Assembly: GCA_964017195.1 (NCBI GenBank)
Contig: OZ024896.1
Coordinates: 28,107,430 to 28,171,429 of the forward strand
DNA from: Siderastrea radians
Taxonomy: Eukaryota; Cnidaria; Anthozoa; Scleractinia; Rhizangiidae
Direction of reading: 5' to 3'
Length of the DNA: 64,000 nt
The translations under genes and the position numbers were made by a program. Positions within the stretch are counted from its first letter, which is position 1. Every line of letters begins with the position of its first letter. The notes beneath the pieces are model-generated. The model did not search any database, had not been told where the DNA came from, and saw only the letters and a list, made by a program, of their open reading frames with translations. Shown piece after piece: positions 36,101 through 45,700 of the stretch.

Positions 36101-39100
36101 TCTAAAAACATGAGAACAGGGTAAGCAAATTAAAAGTAGGATCGTTTTAAGAAAGATCTCAAGAAAACATTTCCATAAATCTGTCAGTGGTAATTAACAT
36201 AAGGTTACATGTATTGTTGTCATTGCATGATAGTATGAAAGGACAGCTCTCCCTAACAGTTCACCAATACCCATTTTACATACTGAGTGTTTCTTGTCTA
36301 CAAACATGAGAACAGGGTAAATTAATTAAAAGTGGGATCATTTTTAAAACTGCAAAATTAAGAAAAAGGTACCAACCTCTTCAGGAATAACAAGGTCAAG
36401 ATTAATGTCGCTTTCCTTCAACCCAAAACCAGTAAATGAAGATCCATAAATAGAAACAGAACATTCTGTGAAAAATCAGGAATGCACCATTTGTTATCAT
36501 AATTGTGTTAACTTTGAGGTAGACATGTATGCTATGCAAAAATGTTTACAAGCTAGGTTCATCAAATTAAAGTGCACCTAACCCCAAAACACTTTTTTTT
36601 GCTAAAATACTAAATCTTTGCACCTGTTGGAAACCAATTGCGCCTTTTTTGTACCAAATGTTGACTTTTTGTAGCTATATAAGTTAAGAAATCTAGCCAT
36701 CATCTGTAAAATGACTGAACTAGTGAGGGGTGTGGATCTATTCCTGACGTAATGTCACAAACTGATTTGCATTGTGGTAAGTCTTTGTAAACATGCATGC
36801 ACATCAGTTTGTGAGCTCACAGCAGGAATATACCCACCCCCCTCACTAGCTCTGTTGTGTGACAAATGAAGGCTAGATTTCTCAACTTTTACAGCCTATA
36901 AAAAAGTCAGGATTTGGTAAAAAAAAGGCACAATGTGTTTCAAACAGGTGCAAAGATTTATTTTAGCGAAAAAAATATTTTGGGGGCACTTTAAGTTGTA
37001 ATATGAGTGCCTATGTGTTATGGTGTGTGCTGACAACTTGTGGGAAGAGTTCAACTAGAGTGCAACTATATAAGCTGTAACATAATTCTACTGATAACTC
37101 CAACTTGATTTTTCTGCATGCTACATAAACTTGACCTGCATCCAAAGCAATCATAACAACATGCAGTGTATCATGTAGCTTTACTCCTGCTAGTGCCTGC
37201 CAATTGATAGCACACACCCTTGGTCAATAGTCATGACTGAGCAGATTCAGAAACATTTTTGCGTGAAAATGATCCAGCCTGAAAGGTTCTACTAATAGAG
37301 AATACATTGAATAACTGTGAACAGCTCCTATATTTGACAAGGCTAACTGTCCCTAAAATGTTAAACAGATTTTTAGCTGCAAATAGTTTGAACCCAGGAG
37401 TCATATCATAAGTCGGTGTACATTAATCTATGCTCAAAGAGCTGCAAAATAAGCTTTGATTAAGGCGTACAGCTCATATATCGGTTATATGAAGATAATA
37501 TCTCTTTTCTTTTAATATTTTGCAACAAATTTCTATCAAAGCCAAAACCTCCATCAGTTTTATCCAAGTAATTCACAAATTGCATGCCTCTAAAGTTTTC
37601 CAGTGGCATAACACACATTCAAACTGGCAGAGGGCATTTGTGGCTAAAAGGGGTGAACAAATTTCCATGTACCTGGATGCACAGCACAGACAGTCCTTTC
37701 GACATCTTTTGCAACCACTTCCCGTGCAGGTAAATCCTTGATAGGACACAAACCATGCTCAAGGAACACAGAACCAAGAAGCTTGTTTAGAGCTGATATT
37801 TGATGTTCTGATGGAGGGGTAACTCGTGATAACATCAAAAACTCTCCTTTGGCCTACAAAATAAATAAAATAAACCTGGACAATTCAGTCTACTGTAACT
37901 TTGTTGGTAATAGAGTAGAATACTGTTAATATGACCATAGACAGGCCACATTACTGGGGTGACTGCATTCATAGAACACAAAATGAAAAGAAAACAAAAA
38001 GCAAAGAGGTGCACTTGGTGAAAAAAAGGAGAGCCCTGGGGGCATTAGAACTGGCTGTCATCCCCCCCCCCCCCATGTACCTCCATCCCCAGGATAAATA
38101 AGCTACTAGTGTCACTCAAGATACGAGCCCATATGCGGAACTTAACTTAATTACAAATGCATTTTATTGAAGACACATGCTGCTATCACAAAGTTAACAG
38201 TGGTTTGTCGATTAACACCCTGTGACAGGAATATAATAATTTAATGCAGTTAGAGAAAAACGTCACAATTTTATTTTGGCACCTAAGATTACACTGAATT
38301 CCAGATATGGCGACTATGTGACGTCATGACCAGAACTGAAAGTTTCGAATACATATTCAGCAAAAACCGGTAGTTTGGAACAAATAAATGGCAAAAAAGA
38401 AAGAGAAGACGACCAGAGGAAAAAAATTATGGGTATCACTAGACCCGGTCATATGGTGCCAGCCACCTAACAAAAAAATTAAAACTGGTTCTAAAACATC
38501 ATTTTAAAATATTGTTTTCCTTATGCTCTCAATCGACTGTTGTCTCATTTATCATTTACTCACCAGGCATTTTAAGTTGTTGTTTTGACTTTCGTCCTTT
38601 TCCCGGGGTGGGAAAGCCCACTGACTGGTCTTTTCTTTGGGTCACAAAAATTCTTAAGGTGGGGTTGGGTTACTCTCTTGAACATGTAGATCTAATTTGC
38701 AGCTCAACTAGTTCTGTACTACTTCCTACCTTCTTCAATTTCTTGTGAGCCTTGTTTCTTATGTGATTCTTACATGAATCTAAATATGCCAATTTTACTT
38801 CACATAGCTCACAGTAAAAAGAAGCTGCACCTGCACACTTGCTTGGATCCTGAAAATCAGAAAATAACAGTACAATTAATTTCAGAAAATGAACCAATAA
38901 GTAGCCTCTAGTGACAATAGACAGGCCCACAGCTCCATTATATATAGCTGCAAAAGTAGTTGAGACAGTGTCTTGTGCACATGGAATATTTTGCTCCACA
39001 GGCACATTGGCTATTCCCCTACCTCTCCCGTTATCCAATGTTGCTAAATGCCACCCATCATACATGCAAAACCCTGGGCAACAACATTGGATGGGCGAGG

Positions 39101-41714
39101 AGGTATGAAAGAAATAATGTGCACATTGAACTGCATGTCAGGGCAATATTTACTATCAATGGGTGGGTTCTAGGTCACAGTGATGTTTACCATTTATACG
39201 GGGAAACCAGCTGGTCCACGGTTCGTGCAAATGGTAAGAGAAACCTCCTGAATGGAAAATTCAGTTGGAGATTGACATGTACCATTTGAGCAATTCACTC
39301 CAATTTACAAGGAGTCTGGAACTGGTTTGACCATTGGCACAAGGCCTGGAATTGGTAAAAAAATGCAAATGGAAGACAATCTTCTGTTTGGATACTCCGG
39401 TTGGAAATTTGGACTACCTCTCAAGACATTCCTGCCAAACAAAAATCATAGCTTTACCATTTACAGCCCAACCGAAAAATTTCTGTATTTTTTTTAAAGT
39501 GGTTAACACTCAGTGTCACCCCCAAGCATGACATGACCTCAGCCTTCTTTATGTTACTGGGTGGGGTACTGTGCATAGAATGTTGTTAGAGGTAAAAGGG
39601 TAAGTCTCCACAAAATACAAAATGTTCTACGACCAAGGGTGATGATAGGAGCATATGATGACAACAACATGGTGTGCCAACCATCCAATCCACCAGTAAC
39701 TCTTGAACCCTACCTATCCTCCAGGGAAATACGGTAGGTCAGGAAAAAAATCCTGAAGCCTGTAGAGATTATGGATCATGAATTTGTGCAACAATAGGCC
39801 ATACAAAATGGTCAATAGAAACAATGAATTTGACTACTGGTTTATAAGAATTTATATTTTAATTTTAACTTAATTTTTTTCATATTGAATTATCTGGGTG
39901 GTTCGATGGGGAAGGTCCGTAGCAGTAGTCCATGGACGGGTCCGTGAGGTGGTCTATGGACCTGGTACCCTGGAATGGTCCACAGACTGGGTGGGGTTGA
40001 CTGTTTTCGGGTTGCCTGTCCCCTTACACTACTTCTACAAATGGGTCAATGCCCATCTTATAAAGAAGGCTCACAAGGGTTTTTTTTATTGTGATAGTGT
40101 TTTTAAGACATTTGGCTTCACTCAACTGACGTGCATGTATATAACCAAATCACGACGCACATAGGTTATGTGTATGCCTAGCTAAAAACCTTTTCAAGCT
40201 TCCTTGAAGTTGCATCTTTTTTCTCATTAATGGTCCTAGTGTGTCACCTGATTGGAATACAACTCTGTATAAAGTGTTCCAGAGACTATTAAGCTAAGAT
40301 TCCCAGACAGACTAAGTTCAGAGGTACTGGCCTGTTATATCTCTTGCCCTTCAGTTGCTTGCAGATTGGCTGCCTGTCATTTTGGTTCTTTTTGCCCTCA
40401 GCTTTTCAATGCTTAAGTTCTGTCTGTTTTTTTTTTTGCAATGGGATGGTCAGTGTAACTAGTGGTAGGTACTTGGGAAGTGACGGGGCCCGTGGTACCC
40501 TGTTCCTGGGATTCTCCTTTTCTCCAAGCACCCAGTTGGAGAGACTGGGGTTTTGGGGTTTCCTGCTTGCAGGTTGCCATGGTTACCTCCCTACCTACCT
40601 TGTATGGTACAGGTTCCCCTATCAATTTCCCAGGCACCAGTTCCCAAGTTCATCTTTTGGTGATGAGTTTAATTGAGTGTTATGAAGACTTAGGTGTATT
40701 TTATATCCTATTGAAAATGGTTTTCATGCTGTTGTTTCCAGTATTTTGAGGGTGCCTCCATCCATAAGTGAGAGGTTTTCTTCCATTTTTTAACACATAC
40801 CTGTAACTTATCAGCTGGCAAAACAAAGTGCTGAGACTCCAGTTCCCTCAGTGTCTTTAAGTATTCTTCTTTACATGCCTGTTCCTCACTTGATATTAAT
40901 CCACTGACCTGAAACATGTCAAAGAAAAGCAGGTAAAGTGAGAATCAAGCCACCAGTGGCTCATATGGTCTCAGTATAATAAAATTGCAGGGAAAAACGA
41001 TCTTTAATACAGGAAAATAATGTTAAGTAGTTACCTAATGAGAGGGGCATTGTTCAGAAGCAAGGCTGTACAGTATTATCTGCACAGCTACAGTTAATCT
41101 ATACTTGTTTTGTAAGAAAAGTTTGTATAGGGCTAATGAAGACTTCATACTCTACAACAGAAAAGACTGACCAGGCTTCCTCTCATGTATGCTACACCAA
41201 AGATCTCCTATGTGGGTTTGGAAGAGTCTTCTAGATCAGTTTGCATAATACAATTATGTTAAAATATTGAGCATATTCACACTTCACCCTTAATGATTGA
41301 TGCGGCGTGCAGGCTAGACCTTGCCTTATTGAGCTACCAAAATAACACATAATTGGCAAACTAATTCACATCTTCTTGATCTTATTTCTGTCAAGGAGCT
41401 CGCTCCTCCATCCCAATCCCCACCCCACCCCCCTCACCAAACACAAACCAGGAAGCCCGGGTTTGTAGACTGGCACACTACCAACTTCATTTAGAAACTC
41501 GAAGTTTTGTAAGAAGACCTACCTCCTTTCTACTCTCCTTCTTTGCCGACCTGGCGCGGTTTTTTCGTGGAGCCTCTTTCACATCTCTATTTTTTGAGCC
41601 AGAATTTTCCGACTTCGCCTGTTCCAGTTGTTGGCCCTTATCCAAATTAACCTCATCTTCACGCAATCCTTCCGGATTCTCCAAAGCGGACCGAGGAATT
41701 TCCGAATTCTCCAT
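13492..41714 (-). CDS. TUT4/7-like: TUT4/TUT7-type terminal uridylyltransferase, complete, 21 exons
   Basis: This encodes an RNA 3' terminal uridylyltransferase of the TUT4/TUT7 (ZCCHC11/ZCCHC6) type, which adds uridines to pre-microRNAs and mRNAs in the cytoplasm to mark them for processing or decay. Exons in order: 41523-41714, 40801-40908, 38730-38849, 37673-37853, 36377-36465, 35666-35717, 34956-35025, 33946-33982, 33643-33732, 32766-32885, 32267-32355, 26601-26710, 25822-25872, 24139-24571, 22813-22970, 21254-21340, 20938-21038, 18745-18993, 17573-17764, 16680-16857, 13492-15182. All junctions are GT/AG with matching phase; the total is 4398 nt (1465 aa). Domains: C2H2 finger (113-135), inactive first nucleotidyltransferase with its central and PAP-associated domains (about 205-435), acidic linker, CCHC knuckle (590-603), active nucleotidyltransferase (about 640-905), second CCHC knuckle (968-981), Pro/Gln/His-rich tail. 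Vertebrates have two paralogues; orthology to one cannot be assigned. Confidence 0.93.
15420..15712. mobile_element. Near-perfect palindromic MITE
   Basis: The element begins TAGCCTGAGAAAACAG and ends CTGTTTTCTCAGGCTA. Its two arms of about 130 bp (including CGTCTGAGTAACGAG and AGATCTAGG) fold back almost completely around a short centre. TTTAAAG flanks both sides, a possible target duplication. It lies in the last TUT intron. Confidence 0.85.
16680..16857 (-). CDS. TUT4/7-like: TUT exon 20, PAP-associated domain start
   Basis: After a TTTTTCCGTAG acceptor the exon encodes the PAP-associated domain start: GLLWYGFLRYYTEDFDF and EKMWTKHVFAIE. The last base begins the Asp codon of DPFNLDHN in exon 21. 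A nearer AG at 16843 would give a 14-base shorter exon, but 14 is not a multiple of 3, so it breaks phase. Confidence 0.88.
17573..17764 (-). CDS. TUT4/7-like: TUT exon 19, central domain
   Basis: CDIGDASKGSLSSYAYIL and PPVIPVLQ are near-identical to the uridine-binding central domain of vertebrate TUT4/TUT7. The exon is 64 codons with phase 0 at both ends. Confidence 0.95.
18501..18682. mobile_element. piggyBac-like MITE, CCCTTTCACTCCC family, copy 1
   Basis: TTAA (18497-18500) then CCCTTTCACTCCCAGAG at one end, and CTCTTGGGAGTGAAAGGG then TTAA (18683-18686) at the other. TTAA target duplications are the hallmark of piggyBac insertion. The copy ends 62 bp from TUT exon 18. Confidence 0.8.
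18745..18993 (-). CDS. TUT4/7-like: TUT exon 18, third catalytic Asp and central domain
   Basis: The exon holds ITTAKVPIVKF and EADISLYNTLAL; Asp742 is the third catalytic carboxylate. It closes with LGYTVKVFAK, the start of the central domain. The exon is 83 codons with phase 0 at both ends. Confidence 0.94.
19470..19999. mobile_element. Foldback element with a nested MITE
   Basis: The left arm (TTAAGGGCGACTTTCAGTAA, GTTGAGAAATCG, GTGTTGGTAAAACTAGAAACC) is repeated inverted in the right arm down to ACTTTCAGTAA-like sequence before 19999. A second inverted-repeat element at 19574-19720 interrupts the left arm. Confidence 0.7.
19574..19720. mobile_element. Nested MITE with TTGTTCAAAAGTTGGATA ends
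   Basis: GTTGTTCAAAAGTTGGATA at the left is inverted as TATCCAACTTTTGAACAAC-type sequence at the right, followed inward by CCGGATAAATC on both sides and TATCCAGTGGATAA in the centre. It interrupts a longer palindrome, so it is the younger insertion. Confidence 0.78.
20000..20317. mobile_element. piggyBac-like MITE, CCCTTTCACTCCC family, copy 2
   Basis: TTAA-CCCTTTCACTCCCAGAG opens the copy, and GGGAGTGAAAG with TTAA at 20318 closes it. A stretch of about 100 bp (GATTCTGACATTTGAGTC onward) is present twice in tandem, making it longer than its relatives. Confidence 0.72.
20484..20876. mobile_element. MITE, GACGGTGCC family, copy 2
   Basis: Same ends and internal blocks as the copy at 7577-7955. 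The right end lies 62 bp from TUT exon 17. Confidence 0.78.
20938..21038 (-). CDS. TUT4/7-like: TUT exon 17, active nucleotidyltransferase motif
   Basis: The exon encodes LFGSSKNGFGFRNSDIDICM, the pol-beta-type G-S-x-x-x-G and D-x-D motif. Asp682 and Asp684 are the metal-binding catalytic residues. The third, Asp742, lies in the next exon. This half is therefore predicted to be enzymatically active. Confidence 0.95.
21810..21947. mobile_element. piggyBac-like MITE, CCCTTTCACTCCC family, copy 3
   Basis: Flanked by TTAA at 21806-21809 and 21948-21951, with CCTTTCACTCCCAGAG and CTCTTGGAAGTGAAAGGG ends. It is internally deleted relative to copy 1. Confidence 0.75.
22436..22575. mobile_element. 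Palindromic MITE
   Basis: ATATCAAAAACTCGAAAGAG at the left is imperfectly inverted as CTCTTTCTCTTGTTTGATAT at the right. GAAGTCGGTCAAAAAAC and GTTTTTTCAACCGACTTC form the inner stem. It lies in a TUT intron. Confidence 0.75.
22813..22970 (-). CDS. TUT4/7-like: TUT exon 15, first CCHC zinc knuckle
   Basis: TCCYCKEDGHTKAQCP gives C590, C593, H598 and C603, a C-x2-C-x4-H-x4-C knuckle. It is followed by KPKLQTLPPM and a Cys pair (VCKTC), as in TUT4/TUT7 ahead of the active domain. In vertebrates this knuckle binds uridine-tailed RNA. Confidence 0.93.
24139..24571 (-). CDS. TUT4/7-like: TUT exon 14, acidic linker
   Basis: This exon encodes 144 low-complexity residues rich in Glu, Asp and Ser that connect the inactive and active halves. 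It is open through its whole length and joins both neighbours in phase. The corresponding vertebrate linker is also acidic and poorly conserved. Confidence 0.8.
26040..26587. mobile_element. MITE, GACGGTGCC family, copy 3, split by a SINE
   Basis: The left part resembles the interior of copies 1 and 2 (ACGCATTTTTCAGAG), and the right end is GGAGGCACCGTC. The sequence is interrupted at about 26285-26523 by a tRNA-derived SINE. The right end is only about 12 bp from the donor site of TUT exon 12. Confidence 0.72.
26285..26523 (+). mobile_element. tRNA-derived SINE nested in a MITE
   Basis: The head AGCAGCATGGCTGAGCGG, TTAGCGCG and GAGTTCGAGTCCTGGCC are tRNA A-box and B-box sequences. A tRNA-unrelated body and a T-rich end follow. 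Aligned copies of the host MITE lack it, which marks it as an insertion. Confidence 0.75.
26739..29961. mobile_element. Possible 3.2-kb TTAA-ended element filling a TUT intron
   Basis: TTAACCGGCC at 26739-26748 is exactly inverted as GGCCGGTTAA at 29952-29961. No transposase frame is recognisable between them, and another element (27003-28798) lies inside. The ends could pair by chance, so this is a tentative call. Confidence 0.35.
27003..28798. mobile_element. 1.8-kb non-autonomous DNA transposon with CGCAAGAA arrays at both ends
   Basis: The ends match as inverted repeats (AATAATGCACGCGCAAG at 27003-27023 and its inverse before 28798). About 200 bp at each end is filled with variants of GCAAGAACTTCTTGCGG in both orientations. 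The 1.4-kb centre is AT-rich and has no recognisable transposase, so mobility would depend on another element. Confidence 0.7.
31318..31640. mobile_element. Inverted pair of tRNA-derived repeats
   Basis: The left arm (AAAGATGTTTATTCAGTTAA, CACAGGTGACTCAG, TCCCAACAGGAGTCGAACC) is inverted in the right arm (GGTTCGACTTCTGTTGGGA, CTGAGTGGCCTGTG, AACTGAACAAAACGTCTTTC). The right arm holds a tRNA-like sequence at about 31495-31570 with TAGCTCAGTGGCAGAGC and a threonine-type CTAGTAA loop. Confidence 0.7.
32766..32885 (-). CDS. TUT4/7-like: TUT exon 10, central domain of the first nucleotidyltransferase
   Basis: Forty codons contain EGGLPGYSLALMVIQFLQ and PPVLP, the conserved helix and proline turn of the PAP/TUT central domain in the inactive N-terminal half. 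Both ends are phase 0. Confidence 0.85.
32983..33147. mobile_element. Palindromic MITE
   Basis: TGTTGTAGGTTAAAATGAAT at the left is inverted as ATTCATTTTAAACCACAACA at the right, with a further inner stem TTTCCTTTGTTT/GAAACAAAGGAAA. It lies between TUT exons 9 and 10. Confidence 0.8.
34891..34945. repeat. (AAAT)n microsatellite
   Basis: AAATAAAT repeats with minor interruptions lie next to TUT exon 7. Confidence 0.85.
35755..36356. repeat. Tandem repeat, three copies of ~196 bp
   Basis: Three consecutive units start with AAAGATCT (about 35755, 35953 and 36152). Each contains CATAAATCTGTCAGT, GTTACATGTATTG, GGACAGCT, CCCTAACAGTTCACCAA and GAGAACAGGGTAA in order. It fills most of the TUT intron between exons 5 and 6. 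Confidence 0.85.
36377..36465 (-). CDS. TUT4/7-like: TUT exon 5, degenerate first nucleotidyltransferase motif
   Basis: The exon encodes SIYGSSFTGFGLKESDIN followed by LDL. The GSS loop of the pol-beta-like fold is present, but the second catalytic Asp is Asn222 (D-I-N instead of D-x-D). Vertebrate TUT4/TUT7 show the same D-x-N loss in their first, non-catalytic domain, so this copy is expected to be a structural or RNA-binding module. Confidence 0.88.
36571..36990. mobile_element. TTAA-flanked palindromic MITE
   Basis: TTAA at 36567-36570, then AGTGCACCTAACCCCAAAACA; the other end reads TATTTTGGGGGCACT followed by TTAA at 36991-36994. The arms pair for about 150 bp, for example GCTAAAATACTAAATCTTTG with CAAAGATTTATTTTAGC. 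Confidence 0.82.
38730..38849 (-). CDS. TUT4/7-like: TUT exon 3, N-terminal C2H2 zinc finger
   Basis: Forty codons include YCELC at 112-116, His129 and His135, a C-x2-C-x12-H-x5-H zinc finger. TUT4 and TUT7 carry a finger at the same place, ahead of the first nucleotidyltransferase; in vertebrates this region helps contact LIN28 and pre-let-7. The exon ends in a Lys-rich stretch. Confidence 0.88.
39183..39466. mobile_element. TTTACCATTT-ended repeat, family B copy 1
   Basis: The repeat has several inverted and direct copies of TTTACCATTT / AAATGGTAA with GGTTGGAAATTTGG-type blocks. A related, better-preserved copy is at 52957-53302. Confidence 0.6.
41523..41714 (-). CDS. TUT4/7-like: TUT exon 1, start codon and charged N-terminus
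   Basis: The ATG at 41712-41714 starts 64 codons that end exactly at a GTAGGT donor. The sequence is hydrophilic and rich in Glu, Lys and Arg, with a basic cluster (RKNRARSAKKESRKE). No domain is visible. The start was chosen because it is the first ATG in the frame and feeds exon 2 in phase 0. Confidence 0.75.
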
Positions 41715-42262
41715 TTTACGATGTTATCTCGTCAATCTTCCTACCAACTCCATGTTGTGGCAAATATATCTCTGAGCCAATATCGACAGGAATGCATATT
41801 AAATGATCCAAGAAACCGACACTTCCCGGCTAAGAAGTTATCCGAGACACTTTTGACATGCACTGGCGCTACAGCAAGCGTAAGCTATCGCCAGCTAATA
41901 CTTTAGAGCGTCGTATCCATTCCTAGGTTATGGAAGATCTTAGTCGGCTCGTAATTCAACCATTATGGAGCTCAAAACGAAAAATAGACACTAGATGAGT
42001 CACGTCTGAACCGCCATTGCAAAATTTGTCAACGCATTTGTTGTGTGGTGAAGCCGATATTATTTTACGAGAATCGCGGGCGCGTCATAATTTTTGCGGC
42101 GCTGTTTCGTTTGTTTTTGCGTGAAAAATTTGCATTTTTCTTGCGGTATGCAAACTAGGTTGTGGAGCTGACGGCGTTCTCTTGCAGAACGGAACTTTCG
42201 TTATCGTAGTTCAACCTAAAAAATCCGTTTCGACTGTTTTCTGCCGCGTTTTTGTACCTAGC
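41715..42262. promoter_or_regulatory. Divergent gene gap, probable bidirectional promoter
   Basis: The start codons of the uridylyltransferase (-) and the winged-helix/PHD/SAM gene (+) are separated by 548 bp that must contain both 5' UTRs and both transcription starts. CpG-containing stretches such as CGCGGGCGCGTC occur near 42077. No convincing TATA box was seen. Confidence 0.55.
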
Positions 42263-42730
42263 ATGGCCGAGAAGCGTCCAAAATACATGAACTGGATTCT
42301 AGAATGCATAAACTTGCTTCGCAGTCGGAAATCACGACCCGACTTGGAGCGAATCTGCCGGACTATGCATAAATGTCACGGAATCGATGAACGAGACACA
42401 GAGGAAGACTTGAGAGTGCTTATCGCTAGCGGAATAGTCACAAAGAGGTCTTTTAAAGGTGCAATTTCCTATCGGAACGCATCTGGTTGGCACAGAGTGC
42501 TTGGGTCCGGCAAAGTTTCGCGAGCTGCCCGATGGGTCAGCGAAGCGATTCGAGCGCTTGATCGTGGTTACGGCGTCAGCGCAGTGGACATAGAGAAATT
42601 CATCACTGCTAGGCATCCGTATTACCATAATCTGAAGGCGAGGATCAAGATCGCATTGAAGGAAGACCTGGATCATGGCCGCATTTGGTCTGTGAGTGAA
42701 GGGATGTATCGATTACTGGAATCAGCAGAG
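42263..42730 (+). CDS. Exon 1: tandem winged-helix domains
   Basis: The exon encodes 156 residues from the ATG at 42263. The first winged helix includes [20 protein letters not shown] and [10 protein letters not shown]; in SAMD1 this domain binds unmethylated CpG DNA. The second includes [13 protein letters not shown] and [15 protein letters not shown], like the KAT6 H15-type domain. The frame is open about 80 bp upstream, but no earlier ATG is present in it. The exon ends at GTTTGT. Confidence 0.9.
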
Positions 42731-45700
42731 GTTTGTATTCCAAAACACGAGACGAGGGATCGATTCGCCAGATAACTCTCTTGCTTTCGTACATGTAGTC
42801 TGTTGCATGTGACTGGGTTCCCTAACATGAATTTGCCACGAAAGTTATTTGGATCAAAACCTGTTGAAACTTTCTGATAGCACTTGATCGATAACTCTGT
42901 CTTTAGCGTCCAAATAAGAACCGATGGTATTAGGAGCTGTAACTTTTCACATGATATTATGAAGGTATTTGTTTGCCATTTTCAGGCAGACGCGTGCGTG
43001 TAGTAGCCTGTAGACGTGGACTTCAATTTCCGCGTCAAGTATTTAATTAAGTAAACCTCGAGTCTTAAGCTGATATATATTACATCCTGGATGGATGGAA
43101 CAATTTTGATACCAAATAATGTGCGCGAATACGCAAGCTTAAGCTTAAATTTTCCTGTAAACCGGAAAACGATTGAACTACAAGTTACAATAACCATTGT
43201 TTGATATCGTTATACTGAATATAAATATAAATAAGATTAATAAATTTGAGAATAAGTATTTGTTACCCATCATAATTTTTTAAGCCAAAATTTTTAGATT
43301 ATGGCTTAAAATATTTTTATAGTTGTTTTTTGTTCTGATAGTACAGTTATTAGACAAGCTTTTTGACATGAAGAAACAAGGAATATCACTACTCCCCCCT
43401 TGATAGTGTGCTAGTCCATTTGAAGGTTCACCTACAAAATGCCGTGTAAAAGTTGCAATCATGAGTCTCCATTTGTACAGACGGACAGAGGAAGGCTATG
43501 TGCTGTTAATGTAAAGTCGTATATCGATCCCCAGTCTAAGCCATGTGGGAAGAAAATAAAAGCAACAACAACTCAACCTCTTTTGCTTGATTTCAGAGCC
43601 CTGAAAGAGAAATTCCAGACTGTGAACAGGTCTGTGATTTCTGTCTTCAAACTGCTGAGGCAAACAGACGAGGAGAGCCAGAAGCTCTCCTGATCTGCAG
43701 GGATTGTGGGAACAAAGGTAATAATGATAAATTATAATAACAAAAACCATAACAACAGTGTTAATGACGATGATGATTTTATAGGGGTCTCCCATATTAA
43801 AGTGACCGGGTGATCATGAACATCCTCAATATCACAATGTTAATGTTTCTAGCTTGTCGTAGCTTGAGCAGTCATTTATTAACCCTTTAAACCTCATTAG
43901 TGATAAGCATCAAATCTCACCCTGTGATATCATGATCAGTGCATTATAAAACATACAGGTTATGAGAGTTTAGGAAGTTATCATCAAAGATGAATTGTCC
44001 TGTTTTTTTAAACACGTTCTCCCAACCAATTCTCAACAAAATGTATAGAGACCAGTAAAAATAATTTGCATAATGATGCTGGGGCTTGAAGGGTTAATTA
44101 GGTGCCTGTCGTGCATATGTGCACGTCTCACTGACTCATAAAATGGAAGTTGCATTCCTTTTGCATTCCTTTTGCTGTCGTTGTCCGTCACTGGAAGTTT
44201 AGTCCTCTTGGTGTACCTCAATGGTATTGCTGTTGTAAATTTTTTATCTATGATCGCAGAAAATTTCAGGGAATTTATTGAGGAACTACGTTACAATTGC
44301 TGGAGACATGTTAAATCATGTTTTTAAAGGGAATATGGTGACAGATCGTGACAGTACACGAAGGGCTAATTGTGCCAAGAAGGTCACTGAAGGCCAATGT
44401 TAAAAGTCTGTTTTACTTCTGTTTCTCAAGTAGTGGTGGTTACGAAAAAATTAATGCTAGAGAGGAGTCTAATTCTGTTGTTTTGAGTATTGCTGCGTAT
44501 GGAAGTTAAGGAAAGGTAAGTGTTTAAATGTTGATGTCGCTGTTTTTGAGGACATTTGGTTTGGTAAGGGTCAGCATTTACACAGGCTAGTGATTACTTA
44601 ATTCCTTACATACTGGAAGTGCAAATTGTCCATAACAGGTCACCGGAAACCAAGAACTACTAAAGTTTTTGTTTTCCTTAGGAAAAGGGGAGGCAGGGGG
44701 GGGGGGGGGGGAGAGACTATCAGCCGCCTGTAAATTCTTCAGAATTTCTTGTTTTGTATCTGAACTCCCTGTGAATGCAACTATCATGGTCTCTCAGTGG
44801 TCAAAGTGATGGGTTCTACAGTAGTAACAATTTTAACAATTTTTTCCCAGCACACCCAAGTTGCATGAATTACTCCCCAGAGCTGGTGCAAAGAATTACA
44901 TCAGATGACAGTGCATGGCAGTGCATCGATTGCAAAGCCTGCATTATATGTAATGACAGCGGAGATCCTGTAAGTTTATTACTTTTTACCCTGGAGGTAC
45001 ACTGTAGGGGTGCATCTTGGAGTTTTCAGTAATTAGGGTGTGTGCAGCCCAGTTTGCTAATTCATACTAAATTTTGTTCTCCTACATGTATAACAACACA
45101 TCATGGCTTTCTTGTGTTTCAACAATGGTTGTTTTTCTATAAAATGTCAGTTTTTCAGGAGTATTTGTTTTAAGTTTGGTATAGCTGGGTAGTATGTAAT
45201 GCATCACAAAAGGCAAGATTTGTTTTTGTTGTAGGTTTTGGTTGGAGGGCCTGCTTTCTATTTTCAAAGATCATTTCTTATGGAATTCTTTGGACTAGAA
45301 TAACCAACACTAACTCCCCTCTGGCACTTGGCATCTAAACTGTATTTCATAACTATTTATCAGTTTTCAATTGAAGGGCTGAGAGCATAACCATCTTATG
45401 TCGAACTTTAGGCGGTACTATTGTTTCCCTCTAAACAACGTCAATATTTGCATGGGGCCTTCAGTTCATTCAAAGAACACTGCCTATAAAGTTTTTTGAA
45501 GGTCCCATGCACAAATTAAAACCCGGCTAAAATTCGACATAAGACGGTTATGCTCTGAGCACTTCAATTGATACTAAAATCTCAGTTTTGTTTGACATTG
45601 AGTCTGGGCGTAGATCATTTAAATTATGAACAGGCTGATTTCATGTACATGTAATTGTGGTGATTGGGTATAACGTGTGTGGTCTGATTGTATGTTACAT

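Noticed and set aside
35755..36356. CRISPR-like direct repeats
   Set aside because: The whole ~196-bp unit is repeated, with no short repeat/unique spacer alternation, in a eukaryotic intron.
40344..40749. Overlapping open frames on both strands with repeated Trp/Gly/Ser words
   Set aside because: The words come from repeated DNA sequence; there are no domains or splice signals, and the region is a TUT intron.
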